DNA of 64,000 nucleotides from Ursus arctos (GCF_023065955.2 NW_026622772.1:35162-99161); one strand, 5' to 3'. Shown: positions 13,433-25,184, numbered from the stretch's first letter. Program-made: numbers and translations. The notes: a model not told the origin generated them from the letters alone.

Positions 13433-13969
13433 GACCCTTTAACTTTTCTTGTAGGGCCAGTTTAATGATAATGAACTCCTTTAGCTTTTGCTTGTCTGGG
13501 AAAGTCTTTATTTCTCCTTCAATCCTGAATGATAATCTTGCTAGGTAGAGTATTCTTGGTTGTAACTTTTTCCCTTTCAGGACTTGGAATACATCATTCC
13601 TCTCCCTTCTGGCCTGAAAAATTTCTGCTGAAACATTAGTTTACAGTCTTATGTGGCTTCCCTTGAGTGTGATTATTTGGTTCTTTTCTTGATGCTTTTG
13701 AGATTCTTTTTTTATCTTTAACTTTTGCCATTTTAATTATAATATGTCTTGGTGTGGATCTCTTTGGGTTCATCTTAGTTGGAACTCTCTGTATATCTTG
13801 GACCTAGATGTCTGTTTCCTTCCCCAAGTGAGGGAAATTTTCAGCCATTATTTCTTTAAATTTGTTTTCTGCCCTTTTCTCTCTTTCTTCTCCTTCTGGG
13901 ACCCCTATAATGTGAATGTTAGTGCCCGTGATCTCCCAGGGGTCCCTTAAACCAGCCTCATTTTTATTT

Positions 13970-14090
13970 TTATTATTTTTAATTTTTATTTTTTGTAAGT
14001 AATTGCTGTGCTCAACATGGGGGCTCAAACTCATGACCCTAAGATCAAGAATCAAATGCTCTACCAACTAAGCCAGGCAGGCACCTGAAC
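13970..14090 (-). mobile_element. SINEC-type SINE (short variant) inside the old L1
   Basis: AT-rich tail complement (about 13970-13995), then 'gtaagtaattgctgtgctca', 'gggggctcaaactcatgacc' and 'accaactaagccaggcaggc'. This is the carnivore SINE variant whose middle carries the 'ctctacacccaacatgggg' block. It is diverged and only about 120 bp. Confidence 0.8.
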
Positions 14091-14585
14091 TATTTTCATT
14101 TTTAAAAATTCTTTTTTCTTTTTGCTCTTCTGATTGGGTGATTTCCACTAATCTGTTTTTCAGATTGCTGATCTATTCTTCTATATCATATAATCTGCTG
14201 TTGATTCCCTCTAGTGTATTTTTCATTTCTGTTATTGTGTTATTTAGATAGATTCATTCTTTCTGATATTTTATAACCCTTTCCTGAAGTTTTCGCTGTG
14301 TTCTTCCATTCTTCTTCTGAGTTTGGTGAGCATCTTTATGACTATTACTTTGAAATCTTTATCAGGTAAATTACTTAGTCTTTCTTTTTTTAGTTGTTTT
14401 TTTTTTGTCCTGGAGTTTTATCTTGTTCTTTTGTTTGTAGCATATTCCTCTGTCTCCTCATTTTGTTTGACATTCTGTGTTTCTTCCTATGAATTAGCTG
14501 AAACAGCTACTTTTCTTGGTGTGGAAGGACTGGCCTGTATAGGAGCATCCCCTGTGTAGACTGCATGTGTCAGGCAGTTTGGTGG

Positions 14586-14627
14586 GTTGGAGCAGGGGCA
14601 CCTTGGTTGGATGGCTAGAGCTGGAAG

Positions 14628-14676
<49 letters not shown>

Positions 14677-15060
14677 ATCCTGGGCATATTCACTGTGGCT
14701 GCCTTGGTGGGATGGCTAAGACTGGAGCAGATATGGGCTGGAGCTGTCCTGGGGTGTGCAGTACCAGGGCTGGCCTGGTGGGACAGCTGGAGCTGGAGTG
14801 GGCACGGGTGGGAGATCAGTCTCAGAATGTGCTGCACCAAGGCAGCCTTGGTGGTACTGCTGCATTGAGTGCAGGCAAGTTGGTCTCAGAGGGCGCCATG
14901 CTGGGGCTGCCTTGGCAGGATGGATGGAGCTGGGGTGGGTCCAGGTGGGGAGATCTGGGGCACATGGTGCCAGAGCCACCTGCTGGGGATGGCTGGAGCT
15001 GGTGTAGGCCAGGCCTGGGGTGCACTAGGGCAGCCCTAGCAGGCTGGACAAGGCACCTGG
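14586..15060 (-). repeat. GC-rich ~70-bp tandem units in the L1 5'UTR
   Basis: About six diverged units of roughly 65-75 bp recur across this stretch, each with a variant of 'ccttggtgggatggctagagctgg' style blocks: 'ggctgccttggtgggatggc', 'ggctggcctggtgggacagc', 'gcagccttggtggtactgc', 'ggctgccttggcaggatgg' and 'gccacctgctggggatggct'. Each is followed by 'ggagctgg' and a 'gggagat' block. The array lies where the L1 promoter should be and is much more GC-rich than its surroundings. Long open frames on both strands here follow from composition and repetition and are not evidence of genes. Confidence 0.65.
14631..14674. repeat. (TG)n microsatellite within the L1 5'UTR array
   Basis: About 22 TG units inserted inside one of the GC-rich units of the old L1. 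Confidence 0.95.
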
Positions 15061-15549
15061 ACCCTGCTCCCACTTGCATTATCAAGGTGGAGGGGGATGT
15101 AAAAAAATTGCCCTCACCAGTGCAAAGACTCTGAAAAGAGTTCCAACAGTTTTCCCTCACTTTGGCAGATGTCCTAGGGTTAGTAAATGGATTTACTTAA
15201 AAGTCTAGTTTCCCTTTAAACAGGTGCCCCCCACCCCCGCCCCCGGCTCCACTGTGCCCAGTGTGATGAATCTGCCCATGGACCAGTCAGTGATATTCCT
15301 TCCTACTGCATTCCCCCACATTGGGTGTGGGGTTCCCATCATTACTTGTCTCCATCTCTTCCTCTCTGTGTGGTCCCTCTAGCATTCGTCGTGCAAACCT
15401 GCTCCATCAGCCCTAGTTCTTCTTCAGGAGCAATTGCTCTCTGTGTAGGTACAGGTACAGTGTGTTGTGGGAGAGGAGTTCAGTGTCCAGGGTCTTCCTG
15501 AACATTGCCACCTGGGACCTCCCTCTTGTACACCTCTTCTATTTCTCAC

Positions 15550-15665
15550 AATTTGTGAGGTAGGTATTTTTTTTTTATCCCATTTTTTTTTATCCCAGGA
15601 GAATTTAAATATTGGGGCCAAGATTATTTAGTTGAAAGTGGTAGACCTGAGACCACAACCAAGGG
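15550..15665 (+). repeat. MIR fragment, plus strand
   Basis: Follows the MIR order: 'tgtgaggtaggtattttt' (stand-in for the tat-tatcccatttta block), 'ggggccaagattatttagtt' and 'aagtggtagacctgagacc'. It marks the sequence just beyond the L1 5' end. Confidence 0.75.
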
Positions 15666-17454
15666 AGACGAACTGCAGAATCTAACTCTATAATCATTTT
15701 TCATTTTCCTGATTAATGTCTGTTGAATGTTTAGCACACAGTTTGTGCCTAGAATGTAACGAGTGCTAAAAATAAAGCTGTAATTATTACTGTTATATTG
15801 AAACAATTTTATTCTCCTATTGCCTTGCTTCCTTGGTATGATAGTGGCCAAGGTCTGAGGCAAAGCTGTTAGAAAGTTGAATAGGTGGCTGACTAGTCTG
15901 TGAAACTTCCCGCATTAGCTCTCTGTCTATAATAATTCTGTGGCAGACATGCCTTGAGTCAAATCAGCTGATTTGGCGTAAGGCTCTCTCAAACAGCCTT
16001 GTAGAATACGAATCCTCATTTTAAATCTGAGGCTCTAATGCTACTCGATGTTTCACAAATCTTACTTTCAATCAATGTTACACTTCTATGGAAGCTATAA
16101 AATATATTTCAGTGACTGGAAGCCATTCAAAAGATTATCTAGAGATTTACTACTTTTAAATTGGAAGCAGAGTAAGTGCAGTGGCTGAGCAACAGAGGCT
16201 GAATCTTCATCGCATCCTTTCCACCATTTTCTGCTGGTCTTTCCTCATTTCAATCAAATTTGACCTTTAATAAAAGATTTATGGCAATAAAAGGAGGTGA
16301 ATACTCATTTAAATTTAAAATGGTTGTACTGATTTAGAGTGACAGCACACCCAGAAAGATGAGGTGATAAGCCAGGAAATACAAAGCATGTTGGAGAGAA
16401 TTCTGTTCACAGAGTAGTGGGTTTGACACCTTCACTCCAACGGTGAGGTAGGGGGTCCTCATGATCTTATCCCAAAGATTATGTAGATTTGAGAATAATG
16501 ATACATGTAAAACACTTGTGCAGGGCCAAACACATAGTAAATAGTATTTTTTCCTAATCCAATTATTAGTATAAAAATACCTTGAGGGCTTTTTTTTTTT
16601 CCTAATTGGAGACTTCCAGATACCTGAAGGGATGTGTTGAGGATGACTGAAGCTCTTTTTAAAAAAGGAACAATATACAAATGACTGAATTTATATTTGT
16701 TTATAGCAATATTGTGGCTATGGGTAGAAAGGAGGCACTATTTTCTTGTTACATATCTCAGAGGAACTGGCAACGTCCAAACCTCTGTGTCTAAGGTAAG
16801 AGCCTAAATACAAAACAAAACAGAGTGGTCTGGAGTCTCTTTTGTTACTATGTAGTCTGGCCTTGACCAAAGAACTGTTTATTACATTAGGTCCTTTATT
16901 ACTGAACACAATTGTTCTAATTCTTAGTTTTTATTCTGCCAGGGATGTGTGGCTGACTTGATATCTGCAAATGTGCTTGTTTGTTTTGTTTTTTTGTGTT
17001 ATGGAAATTACAAGGGTCTTCTGTTGAGATGAAGCTTTCATTTCTCTTCTTGGAGTTTATACTCTGCTTTTCTCAGTATAGTGACACTTCCTTTTTAAGA
17101 ATATTAAATACAATATTGGCACTGGCAATAAAAAGTGAGAAGTTCGGAATTTCCAGGGGGAAATATTTAAAAAATTTCTTTTTCCTCTGTAACACTATCC
17201 CCCCACCCCCTACCATGAAGTAGTCTACTCATTATTCATTGATTCACGGTAGAGATGCAGTAGGGAGGAAAACCAAGTAAAAAAGGTCTTTCTGAAATTG
17301 GTTTCTGAAGGCTGAATCCATTAAGGAGTTTAGACTGGGTCAATCTTCAGGAAACATCAAAAGCAAGGATAAATAAATTCTGAAGACCTGAAGTACAGCA
17401 TGCTGACTATAATTAATAATAATATATTGTAGACTTGAAATTGGTTCCCAGGGT
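15666..17454. other. Unassigned DNA with a weak MIR trace
   Basis: No gene recognised. A short MIR-like 3' segment lies at about 16480-16545 ('tgtaaaacacttgtgcaggg', 'caaacacatagtaaatag'). The rest is AT-rich with no assignable family. Confidence 0.5.
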
Positions 17455-17812
17455 TTTTCTCAGCTTCTAAAGGTCACCTACATTCCTTGGTTTTTGGGTC
17501 CCTGTGTTTTCAAAGCCAGCAACAGTAGGTTGGGTTCTTTGCCTGCCTCACTACTCCTGTCTTCCCTTTTGTATTCTCTTTCTCTCTCTGTCTCTCTCTC
17601 TTTCTCTGCAGACAACTGAACTCCATCTTTTAAGAGTCCATGTGATTAGATAGAGTTCACCTGGATAATCCAGGATAATCTCCCTATTTCACCTTAATCA
17701 CATCTGCAAAGTCCTTTTTATCATGTAAGGTAACATATATACGAGTTCTTATGATTAGGATGTAATCACTATTCATGTGGTGATTTGGGGAAATCATTCT
17801 GCCCACTACAGA
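17455..17812 (-). mobile_element. MaLR-type LTR (MLT1 group), minus strand
   Basis: Contains 'cctggataatccaggataatc', 'taatcacatctgcaaagtcc', 'catgtaaggtaacatat' and 'cattctgcccactacagag', all in the antisense order of MLT1 LTRs of the ERVL-MaLR superfamily. A TC-rich tract lies at about 17576-17609. Part of the LTR is missing, and no internal retroviral sequence is attached. It is ancient and inert. Confidence 0.75.
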
Positions 17813-17929
17813 GCTTTATTTTCACACTTGGTTAGTCATGTGGGGTTAAAGAGAAGAGGGCTCACTTCCATTCTGTACTCAACTGCAGCGCACAAATTCT
17901 TTAATTCCAGCTTTATTTGCAGTAACCTA

Positions 17930-18170
17930 TCTAGACCAGGGCTTCTGAATCTTGGCATTATTGAAATTTTGGACTGGATAGTCTTTGTTGTGTAGATCTG
18001 ACCTGTGGGGGGAGAGGGGGAGAAGATGTTGAACAGCATTCTAGGCTTTTACCACTAGATGTCAGTAGTTCCTCTTCCAGTGTGACAATCCAAAACAAAA
18101 CAAAACAGACCCCCAAACACCGTCAAAAGTCTTTTGCGGGACAAAATCATTCCTTATTGAGAACTACTCA
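17930..18170. mobile_element. hAT-Charlie-type non-autonomous DNA transposon
   Basis: Front end 'cagggcttctgaatcttggc', middle 'attctaggcttttaccacta' and 'gatgtcagtagttcctcttc', closing 'attgagaactactcatttag'. The ends retain the 'cagtggttctcaa'-like terminal inverted repeat of MER5/MER58-class Charlie elements in decayed form. Subfamily not assigned. Confidence 0.65.
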
Positions 18171-18764
18171 TTTAGATATACTTGACTAAAAAGAGGATTT
18201 TTGTTTTTGTTTTAATAAGAGATCCCCATTTCTCTTCATGTCAGTAAAATTCCATTGACATGTGCACAAGGAGATCTGATCAAAATCAACTTTTCCTCTT
18301 GTGGGACCCCCCCCCCCCCCAGGAGGAACACGGTTACTTTCTACTAAGCTATTAACTTCTTTCCTAGTTTGATAGATAAGAACTACACATTATTTCTTTT
18401 TTTAAATTTCTTTGTTAGTAACTTAATTAGTGTTTTTGCAAGGTAACTATAATTCTTTCATGCATTACCTATTCATAACATTTGCACATTTTTCTGTTCC
18501 AATGATTTTTTTTTGCTTATTAGTTTAATAGTTTTTGTATTTAATATATTAACTTACTCTGTAACATATGCTGTGCATATTTTTTTCAGATATTTTGGGT
18601 ATTATTAATGTATTATGATGACCAATCTATCAGAACAGAAAATTAAGATCCAACCTATAAAGATATTCTGAAAGAAGATACCAAATAAAAGAATGTAAGC
18701 AACAATATGAGATAAAAAGAAAACAATTCTAAGTTAAGTTAAACTCCATTAAAATATTGAGAAT
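18171..18764. other. Unassigned DNA with a C-homopolymer
   Basis: AT-rich. A 14-base C run lies at 18307-18320. No family or gene recognised. Confidence 0.5.
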
Positions 18765-19324
18765 CCATTCATTTGGCAGTTAGTAATTACAGAATGCTTT
18801 TTCTGTCCCAGGCACTGTGCTAGGTGCTTTGGATACAACAGTGAACATACTAGAGAACATTTTCTACCTTTTTGGAATTCACATAGCAGCGGGTGGGGAC
18901 ATAATAATAAAAATACTAAGTAAACTAAATGGCATGGCAGAAGGTGAAATGTACTATGGAAAAATAAGACAAAATAAACAAGGTAGACAGAAATTCTGGG
19001 GCAAAAAGGGGGTTTCAGTTTGCAATACCAAATAGCATTGTCAGATATCACTGTGAAGAGAAGATGAGAAATAAGACTTGAAAGAGGTGAAGGAATTAGC
19101 CATGTGGGTGTCTTGGGGAAATACATTCCAGGCAGAGGAAACAGCAGTGAAAGCCTGTAAGGTGGGGGCATGCCTGGCTTGTTTAAGAAACAGCAGAGAA
19201 AACAGTGTGGCTGGAGTAGAGAGAGAATAATGAGTGATGAGCCCAGTTATGTATTAAGTCTGAGGGAACCTGGAAGCCATTTCCGGTTTGGGGCAGAGAA
19301 GCAGCATGATGTGGTTTATGTTTT
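18765..19324 (-). repeat. L2 LINE, minus strand, part 1
   Basis: Antisense L2 3' end: 'cccaggcactgtgctaggtg', 'ggatacaacagtgaacata', 'tacattccaggcagaggaaa', 'gcatgcctggcttgttta' and 'aacagtgtggctggagta'. It continues at about 20165 beyond an inserted L1M/HAL1 piece, so this is one long L2 copy broken into parts. Confidence 0.8.
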
Positions 19325-20165
19325 TGTCTAATGATTTATTTTGAATGAATGTCAGTCTTGCAAATGTTAGAAAAAATAGTAGAGAGTCCCTGTATACCTG
19401 TTACCCAGCTTCCCTCAGTGTTAATACATTATATAGCTACAGTCTAATTGTTGAAACCAGGAGATTGATGTTGATGCAATACTGAATCTACAGACATTAT
19501 TTAAATTTTCTCAAATTAGAATTAATGTCCTTTTTTCTAGATCCTTTTCTACACTCACACTGCGTTTATTGGTCATCAGTTTTGAAGAGTACTAGCTGTT
19601 TATTTTGTAGGGTGGGTCTCAAATTTTGTTTGATATTTTGACATTGTGCAATTTTTGGCAAGTCTCATGCAGAAGTGATGTGCTCCTCTGGGTGGATCAT
19701 GTCCAGGAGTACATGATGTTGATATGTCTCATTTTTGGTGATGTTTGATGACTTGATTAAGGTGATATCTGCCAGATTTCTGTGCTAAATAATAAGTATA
19801 TTGTGCGGAGAGCCTTTGAGACTATGCAAATATCCTCTTTCTTATAATACTTTCACCAACTAGACAGTATTTATTGATGATTCTTGCCAGCAGCAAATAT
19901 AATGTAGTGTTTACCAAATGATGTTTCCAGTTCCATCCTTATTTTTACATTTATTGACTAGAATTCTACGGTAAGGAAGGGCTGTCCCATTTCCCCCAAT
20001 TATTTAGGTATTCAATTTTTTATGTATGTATGGACTCATGGATTATTATCATCTTATTTCTCATTTGTCCCAGATTTGGCCAATGAGAGCTACTTCAAAT
20101 CAGTTTCTATGTCCTTTGGCATGCCCCATTATTTTGCAAGCATTTCCTTAATTTACTGACACTAT
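19325..20165 (-). mobile_element. Old L1M/HAL1-type LINE piece inserted in L2
   Basis: Antisense mammalian-wide L1 3' sequence: 'tctgccagatttctgtgcta', 'gcggagagcctttgagacta', 'gatgattcttgccagcag' and 'ttctacggtaaggaagggct'. L2 similarity resumes on its far side, which shows that it inserted into the L2. No open frame remains. Confidence 0.7.
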
Positions 20166-20476
20166 AAGGTAGAATATAAGGATAGACGCAGAGAGATCAG
20201 GTATGAGGGTATTACAGTAATTTAGGTGAGATGAGGTAGCCTGATCTGTGGAACTTTCAACAGAAGTGAAGATAAATGGTTACATTCTAGATATGTTTTG
20301 ATGGTATCACTGAAAGATTTCCTGATAGAAAGGATATGGGATATGATGAAAAGAGAGGGATTGAAGATTGTTACAATTTGGCCATGGTGGTAGAGCAGGT
20401 TTTTGGGAAAAGGTTGGGAGTTGAGTTTTGGGTATGCTCAGCTTGAGATGTTCTTTAAACTTCCGAATGGGGATTA
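20166..20476 (-). repeat. L2 LINE, minus strand, part 2
   Basis: Carries the antisense blocks 'ggtattacagtaatttaggt', 'atggtggtagagcaggttt' and 'gagttgagttttgggtatgc', which are the next parts of L2 ORF2 (complement) after part 1. Confidence 0.75.
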
Positions 20477-20867
20477 TAGTAGTCTGTTGAGGCTGCTGTA
20501 ACAAAGTGCCACAGACTGGCCAGCTTAAACAATAGAAATTGATTTCTCATATTCTAGAGGCTCAAAGTTCACAATCAAGATGCTGGCAAATGTGGTTTCT
20601 GGTGAGGAAAATGGTCTGCAGATACTGTCTTCTGGCTATATCTGCTAGGCTTTTCTTTATGTGCTTTTGGAGTAAGAGAGAACAAGCTCTATTGTATGTC
20701 TTCTGATAAGGGCACTAATCTTATTGGATCAAGGCCCCACCCTTATGACTTCATTTAACCTTAATTACTTCCTTAGAGGCCTCATCTCCAAATACAGCCA
20801 AACTGGAGGTTAGGGCTTCAAAATATTGATTCTAGGGGGACACAGACATTCAGTCCATGATAGAGAT
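20477..20867 (-). mobile_element. MaLR-type LTR inserted in L2, minus strand
   Basis: Begins 'agtctgttgaggctgctgta' and 'acaaagtgccacagactggc', continues 'aaggccccacccttatgact' and 'tcatctccaaatacagcc', and ends 'cacagacattcagtccatga'. This is the antisense form of a MaLR LTR (MLT1/MST-like; the exact group is uncertain). It interrupts the same L2 copy. Confidence 0.7.
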
Positions 20868-22040
20868 TTTGAGTAGGCAGTGGAAAAATAAGTCTTACAT
20901 CTGGGAGAGATGCTTAAACTGAAGATGTAAATGATACATTTGGGAGTTATGTGCATGTGGATGAGATTTATAACTGTGAGACTGATGAGACCATCAAGGC
21001 AGGGAATGTAGATAGAGAAGACAGGAGACCAAAGACTGAATCTTGAGTTTTTGGAGTGAGTCTAAGAGAGAAATTGAAGACCAAGTAAAAAGGCAGGTCT
21101 TTTGAAGAACTTTGGTGTGAAGGAAAACAAATGTGATGCTATCTAGAAGAAACGATGGCATTTTTTTACTTTAAAGATAGAGCATCAATAGAATATAAGG
21201 TGATAGAAATAATCCAGTGGTAAGAGGAAATTGATAATATAGCAAAGAGAGGAAAGCATCACCTGAGTGATATCCTTGGATAGGTTAAAGGGAATGGGTT
21301 ATAGTCAACAAGTCAAATAAGTACCTTTAGAAAAGAGAAGGAATAGTTTATCTCAGGGAAAAGTTGGGACAGAAGAGTAAGTGAAGATGCTAGTTGGAGA
21401 GTCAATATAATTGTGGGAGACTGTGAGAATTCTTTTCAGATTGTTTGAATAAATTAGGAAGCCAGATCATTAGCTGAAGATGAAGATGGAGTGGAAGGAT
21501 TTGAGATTTGAGGGTGGCGTGGAAAAAGTGGGATATAGTCATCTAAGTAAGTGGAGTATAAATGGACCAGAGAAAGTATAATATGATTTCTAGAAAACAT
21601 TAGAGAATTTGTTCATGCTCATGAATATAAACTAAGGAAGACCAACCAACCCGATGGTGGGTTTTTCTTTGTCTAAATTCACTCACCCAAGTTCAGGTGG
21701 GAGAGTAGGCAAAGAGTGGGATTTAACCGGTATATAGTTTTGTTGGAGAAAGACAAGGAGGAAGAGCTCACTGAAGTCATATGCAGCAATGTGATTATAA
21801 TAATCATGGAATCTCAATGGGGTAAAGAGAGAAGTAGGATGCAGGGGTGTTCAAAAGTGAAAGGTGGAGGTGATAATGAATTGACAGTTTTGTGAGGACT
21901 AAAGATTGTTTGAAATGGGGTCCTACAGGAATTGAGTGATAATCAAAGAATAGGAATCTTGAAATTGAGATTATGAAAAAACTATTGTTATTGCTAGTGG
22001 TAAAGTCTAGTTTTGGCCATAGGAATTACTGAAAATTGAC
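20868..22040 (-). repeat. L2/CR1-clade LINE, minus strand, part 3
   Basis: L2-like antisense blocks resume: 'gattttgagtaggcagtgg', 'gaatgtagatagagaagaca', 'agccagatcattagctgaag', 'ggaccagagaaagtataata', 'gataatgaattgacagtttt'. The 5' end is placed where similarity fades before the TG repeat. It is too decayed for an open frame. Confidence 0.6.
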
Positions 22041-22044
22041 AAGT

Positions 22045-22053
22045 TTGTGTGTG

Positions 22054-22089
<36 letters not shown>

Positions 22090-22090
22090 T
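22045..22090. repeat. Interrupted (GT)n microsatellite
   Basis: GT run with a single TTT interruption near 22068. Confidence 0.95.
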
Positions 22091-24194
22091 TAATATACTC
22101 TGTAAAGAAAGAGTAGTATGGTATCACCATATCAACTTCTAGAATTTTTAGAAGGTAAGTAGCAAAAAAAAAAAAAAAGTGTATGGTAGTTCATGATTTT
22201 ATCCCATCTCCTTTAAAGCATGGTTTTGATGACTAGTAATGATTTTTTAAGAGCTTAATGTCATAAATAGATCCGTGGCTGATGATAGCAGTTCTGAATC
22301 TATAAAAAGGTAGAACTTTGAAAAGCATCTTAATCTCAACAAACTTTCCCACACAAACACACTTTTTTTCCCCCTAAGTTCTGAAATGTGTGGTCCCTGT
22401 GCGGGTCACTGACCATCTGGAACCTACCCAATTCATAGACATTTTCAATGTGGTTTCTAGGCAGCTCTCCTAGCAATGAAGCAATTCTTCCATGAATACA
22501 AAATGATTTATGGATAAAACTGGAACTGTAGCTTTCCTGCTATTCTTCTGACCTTTGAGAATCAAATGCAAAATCCAATATCACAGACGACAGATTTTTA
22601 TAGGATCAAGACATGACCTGGAATTATTTTCATTGCACTTAAGTGTTGCACTCTGATCTAGAAAATCACAGTTTGTTCAGGTCAATGGGTTTCCATTATT
22701 TCTTGCTTGATTTAACTGGTTTAAGCTCAACTTTAACTACAACTTATTCGTTAGAAAGATGTTAATTTTTAATGTGTATTTCAATAATCTTCTGATGTCA
22801 CTGAAATCTGTTTATTGTAATGTTCAGTCTAGAGAACTAAGTCAAAGATAAAACTTGATTGAATTATCTCCTATCCCTTGTTCATGGCATTTCGTTTTTT
22901 TTTTTTTAAAGATTACTTACCTACCTATCTACTTATTTATTTATATTCCTCTGAATCTATAACAATGCAGAACTTTGAAAACCATCTTATCTCAACTAAC
23001 CATATTACAGAAAAGAAGGCAGTCTGTAATTGTTATATACACTTCACTTGCCTTTTTTTTTTTTTTAAACACAAAATCCTCTAACCGCTTATTTTCCACT
23101 TAGATTCAGACAGCCTTCTCCAGTACATAAGATATAACACCTTGCTTCCCGAGGCTTTCACAAGAAGTTCTGGGTCCATAACTTCAACTCTCTTTCTGGT
23201 CCCCAGATTCAGCACCAGGCAAGTTAAGCTTGGCAACAATGCTCCTTGGGTAAAAGTGGCATGACATTTATATTCATTTATGCCATCATGTGATCTGTGA
23301 AGCTGAATATGTACTCGAATGAGAAACTCATAAGTCAAGTGATGCAGGAACTTAGTAGTAAATTAAAATCAGGCTGAGATGTTTCTTTGCTTTTATTAAT
23401 TTTGAGAGGGTATTTAATTTTCAGGGTCTTCTCCAATCCGAAGAACCGGAGGATAGAAAGTCTTCCGTGACACTTGGAGACTTTGAACACTCTTCCTTGA
23501 TCACAGTTGTAATGCCTTTGCAAATTTGTGACCAAATTTCTGGTTGTGGTTCTGGTCTCAAGAAGAAGAATATATTTAAAAAATTTTTTAGTATTTTTTT
23601 CTTTTGAGAACAGTTAGTGTCCGCTATCTACGCGGTGTGATTTCAGAATTCCCAGATCTCTGAAATACTTTCTCCACTAACTCCTTGTTGTCTGCTATTT
23701 TCCCATTAACTTTCTTCTTCACTGATTTAAAGCTTTATTCACAGTTAAAATACAAATGCCTGCATTTCACCTAAGTAATCATTTTGAGAGAGTGTGTCAA
23801 GCTTTGCAGCTCCTCGCCCTCTGCACAGGTTTTGAAGGAGAGCTAACAGAAAAGGTGGAAACCACTGAGTCTGATGTTCTTATAATCAAACTTTCTCCTC
23901 AACTTACTAGCGTATTCAAGCCTGGTTTTCTCCCTGCTTCTTTTTTCTCCTTTCTTCCTTGTTTCCTCCCACCTTCCCTGTCTCCTTCTTCCCTCATTAC
24001 TTTTGCTTTTCCTGACTCTTTTCCTGTTGCCTTTTTTTCACTTACAAATTTCAGAAGATTGTCCAGTATATAGCTCAGTTTTGCTGATGCTGTTTAATAT
24101 TTATTTTTGTTTTTAAACATGGTAGGCTCCTTTAATTAGCAGATCCACTTTTCCCCCCTTGCATCTCATGAAAATTGTCTTTAATATATAAATG
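22091..24194. other. Unassigned DNA, possible exon-like patch
   Basis: No repeat family recognised apart from poly-T and poly-A tracts. The stretch 23421-23556 on the minus strand keeps several CpGs and an open frame. I treat it only as a hypothesis (see findings). A pyrimidine-rich tract runs over about 23935-24000. Confidence 0.45.
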
Positions 24195-24370
24195 TATTAC
24201 CATTAAGCATCTGACTTTGGCGCAGGTGGTGATCTCAGGGTCCTGGGATCCAGCCCTGCACCGAGCTCCACGCTCAGCGGGGAGTCTGTTTCTCCCTCTC
24301 CCTCTATCCCTCCCCCCACTTATGCACGCTCTGTCTCTCAAGTAAATAAATAAAATCTTTAAAAAAAAAG
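24195..24370 (+). mobile_element. SINEC SINE, 5'-shortened, plus strand
   Basis: Starts inside the head at 'taagcatctgactttggcgc', then 'gtcctgggatccagccctg' and 'cagcggggagtctgtttctc', with the tail 'aaataaataaaatcttt'. Flanking TATATAAATG copies at about 24185-24194 and 24372-24381 are the target duplication. Confidence 0.9.
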
Positions 24371-25117
24371 TATATATAAATGGACTGTTTTCCCCTCTTC
24401 CATTTATAGGACAGAACACAAGATTTCCCCAGAATGGAGAACAATTGATTTTCTTTGCTGGATCATCATTAGCTGTCTGAGGTATCCATTAACTCTCTCC
24501 TCAGAGATTCACAATCTCTGTCTTTATTCTCTGCTTTTGGCCTCTAATTCAGTACTTGGCCCCATTTATTGTTTTTGTGTTATTTCAAATGTATTTATTA
24601 TTTCTGTAATAGCGTTGCTTTGATCCCGTTTGTCTTTTTAGCTTTGTGATCTCATTTTTCACTTTATTCTGTTGTCTCATCCTTTCATCTTGGGTGTCTC
24701 ATTTTATTGATTTCGTGTTGTTCAGGAGTTCTAAAGTACAAATGACTCATGGTGGAGATTTTTTTTTTCTCGTTCTTTGGGTAGTATTTAATTCGGTAAT
24801 TACTTCGTTTTGTTGTTCCGTCTCTGTCTCTCCTCTTTCCATTTCACTGAACTTTTCCTCCTTATTTTGTTTAGAATTTAAAACAAGAATTATGTGTTTC
24901 TTGTAATTAGAAGACACTCTGGAGATGTATAAAGAAGAATTTTTTCTTTGCTGTGTACCACCGCCCATCCTTTAGGTTACTATTAATAATGGTATTTTTC
25001 TTTCTGCTAGTAATATACATGTGCACCAGCATATACATGTATAAATATGCTTTTTTTTTGTTAAAAAATAGCATCCTACCTCATATACTTCTTTGAAATT
25101 TGCTTTTCAAAATTTGC

Positions 25118-25184
25118 TTTTTTTTTTAAGATTTTATTTTTAAATAATCTCTACACCCACCAACTGAGTCATCCAGGTATCCCC
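25118..25184 (-). mobile_element. Internally deleted SINEC, minus strand
   Basis: Poly-T, 'aagattttatttttaaataa', 'tctctacacccaccaactga' then 'gtcatccaggtatccccc'. The middle of the SINE is missing. Target duplications AAAATTTGCTTT (25109-25120) and CAAATTTGCTTT (25185-25196) remain, so the deletion is within the copy. Confidence 0.85.

Larger units (their letters stand above)
8577..15545 (-). mobile_element. Near full-length old LINE-1, minus strand
   Basis: The plus strand begins with the complement of the L1 3'UTR (about 8577-9260, including 'tggctgggtaatattctatt') and proceeds through ORF2, ORF1 and a GC-rich 5'UTR. On the minus strand, recognisable protein stretches are the endonuclease start (ITLNVNGLN at about 12690), the RT-linker ([19 protein letters not shown], about 11450), the RT segment [20 protein letters not shown] (about 11110-11170) and the ORF1 RNA-binding segment IHIIGVPEGEE (about 13880-13910). 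All frames are broken by stops, so it is dead. Two SINEs lie inside (13241-13432 and about 13970-14090) and a (CA)n tract sits at 9080-9104. The 5' boundary near 15545 is judged from the switch to MIR sequence and is approximate. It is older than the L1 at 45.6 kb. Confidence 0.88.

Noticed and set aside
14487..15160. Several overlapping open frames of 80-140 codons on both strands in the GC-rich block
   Set aside because: They come from tandem units and a TG repeat within an L1 5'UTR. Frames on both strands at once, low-complexity products and no domain argue against genes.
18749..19171. 140-codon minus-strand frame
   Set aside because: Lies wholly in the L2 3' region; no recognisable domain, low-complexity Pro/Leu/Phe composition.
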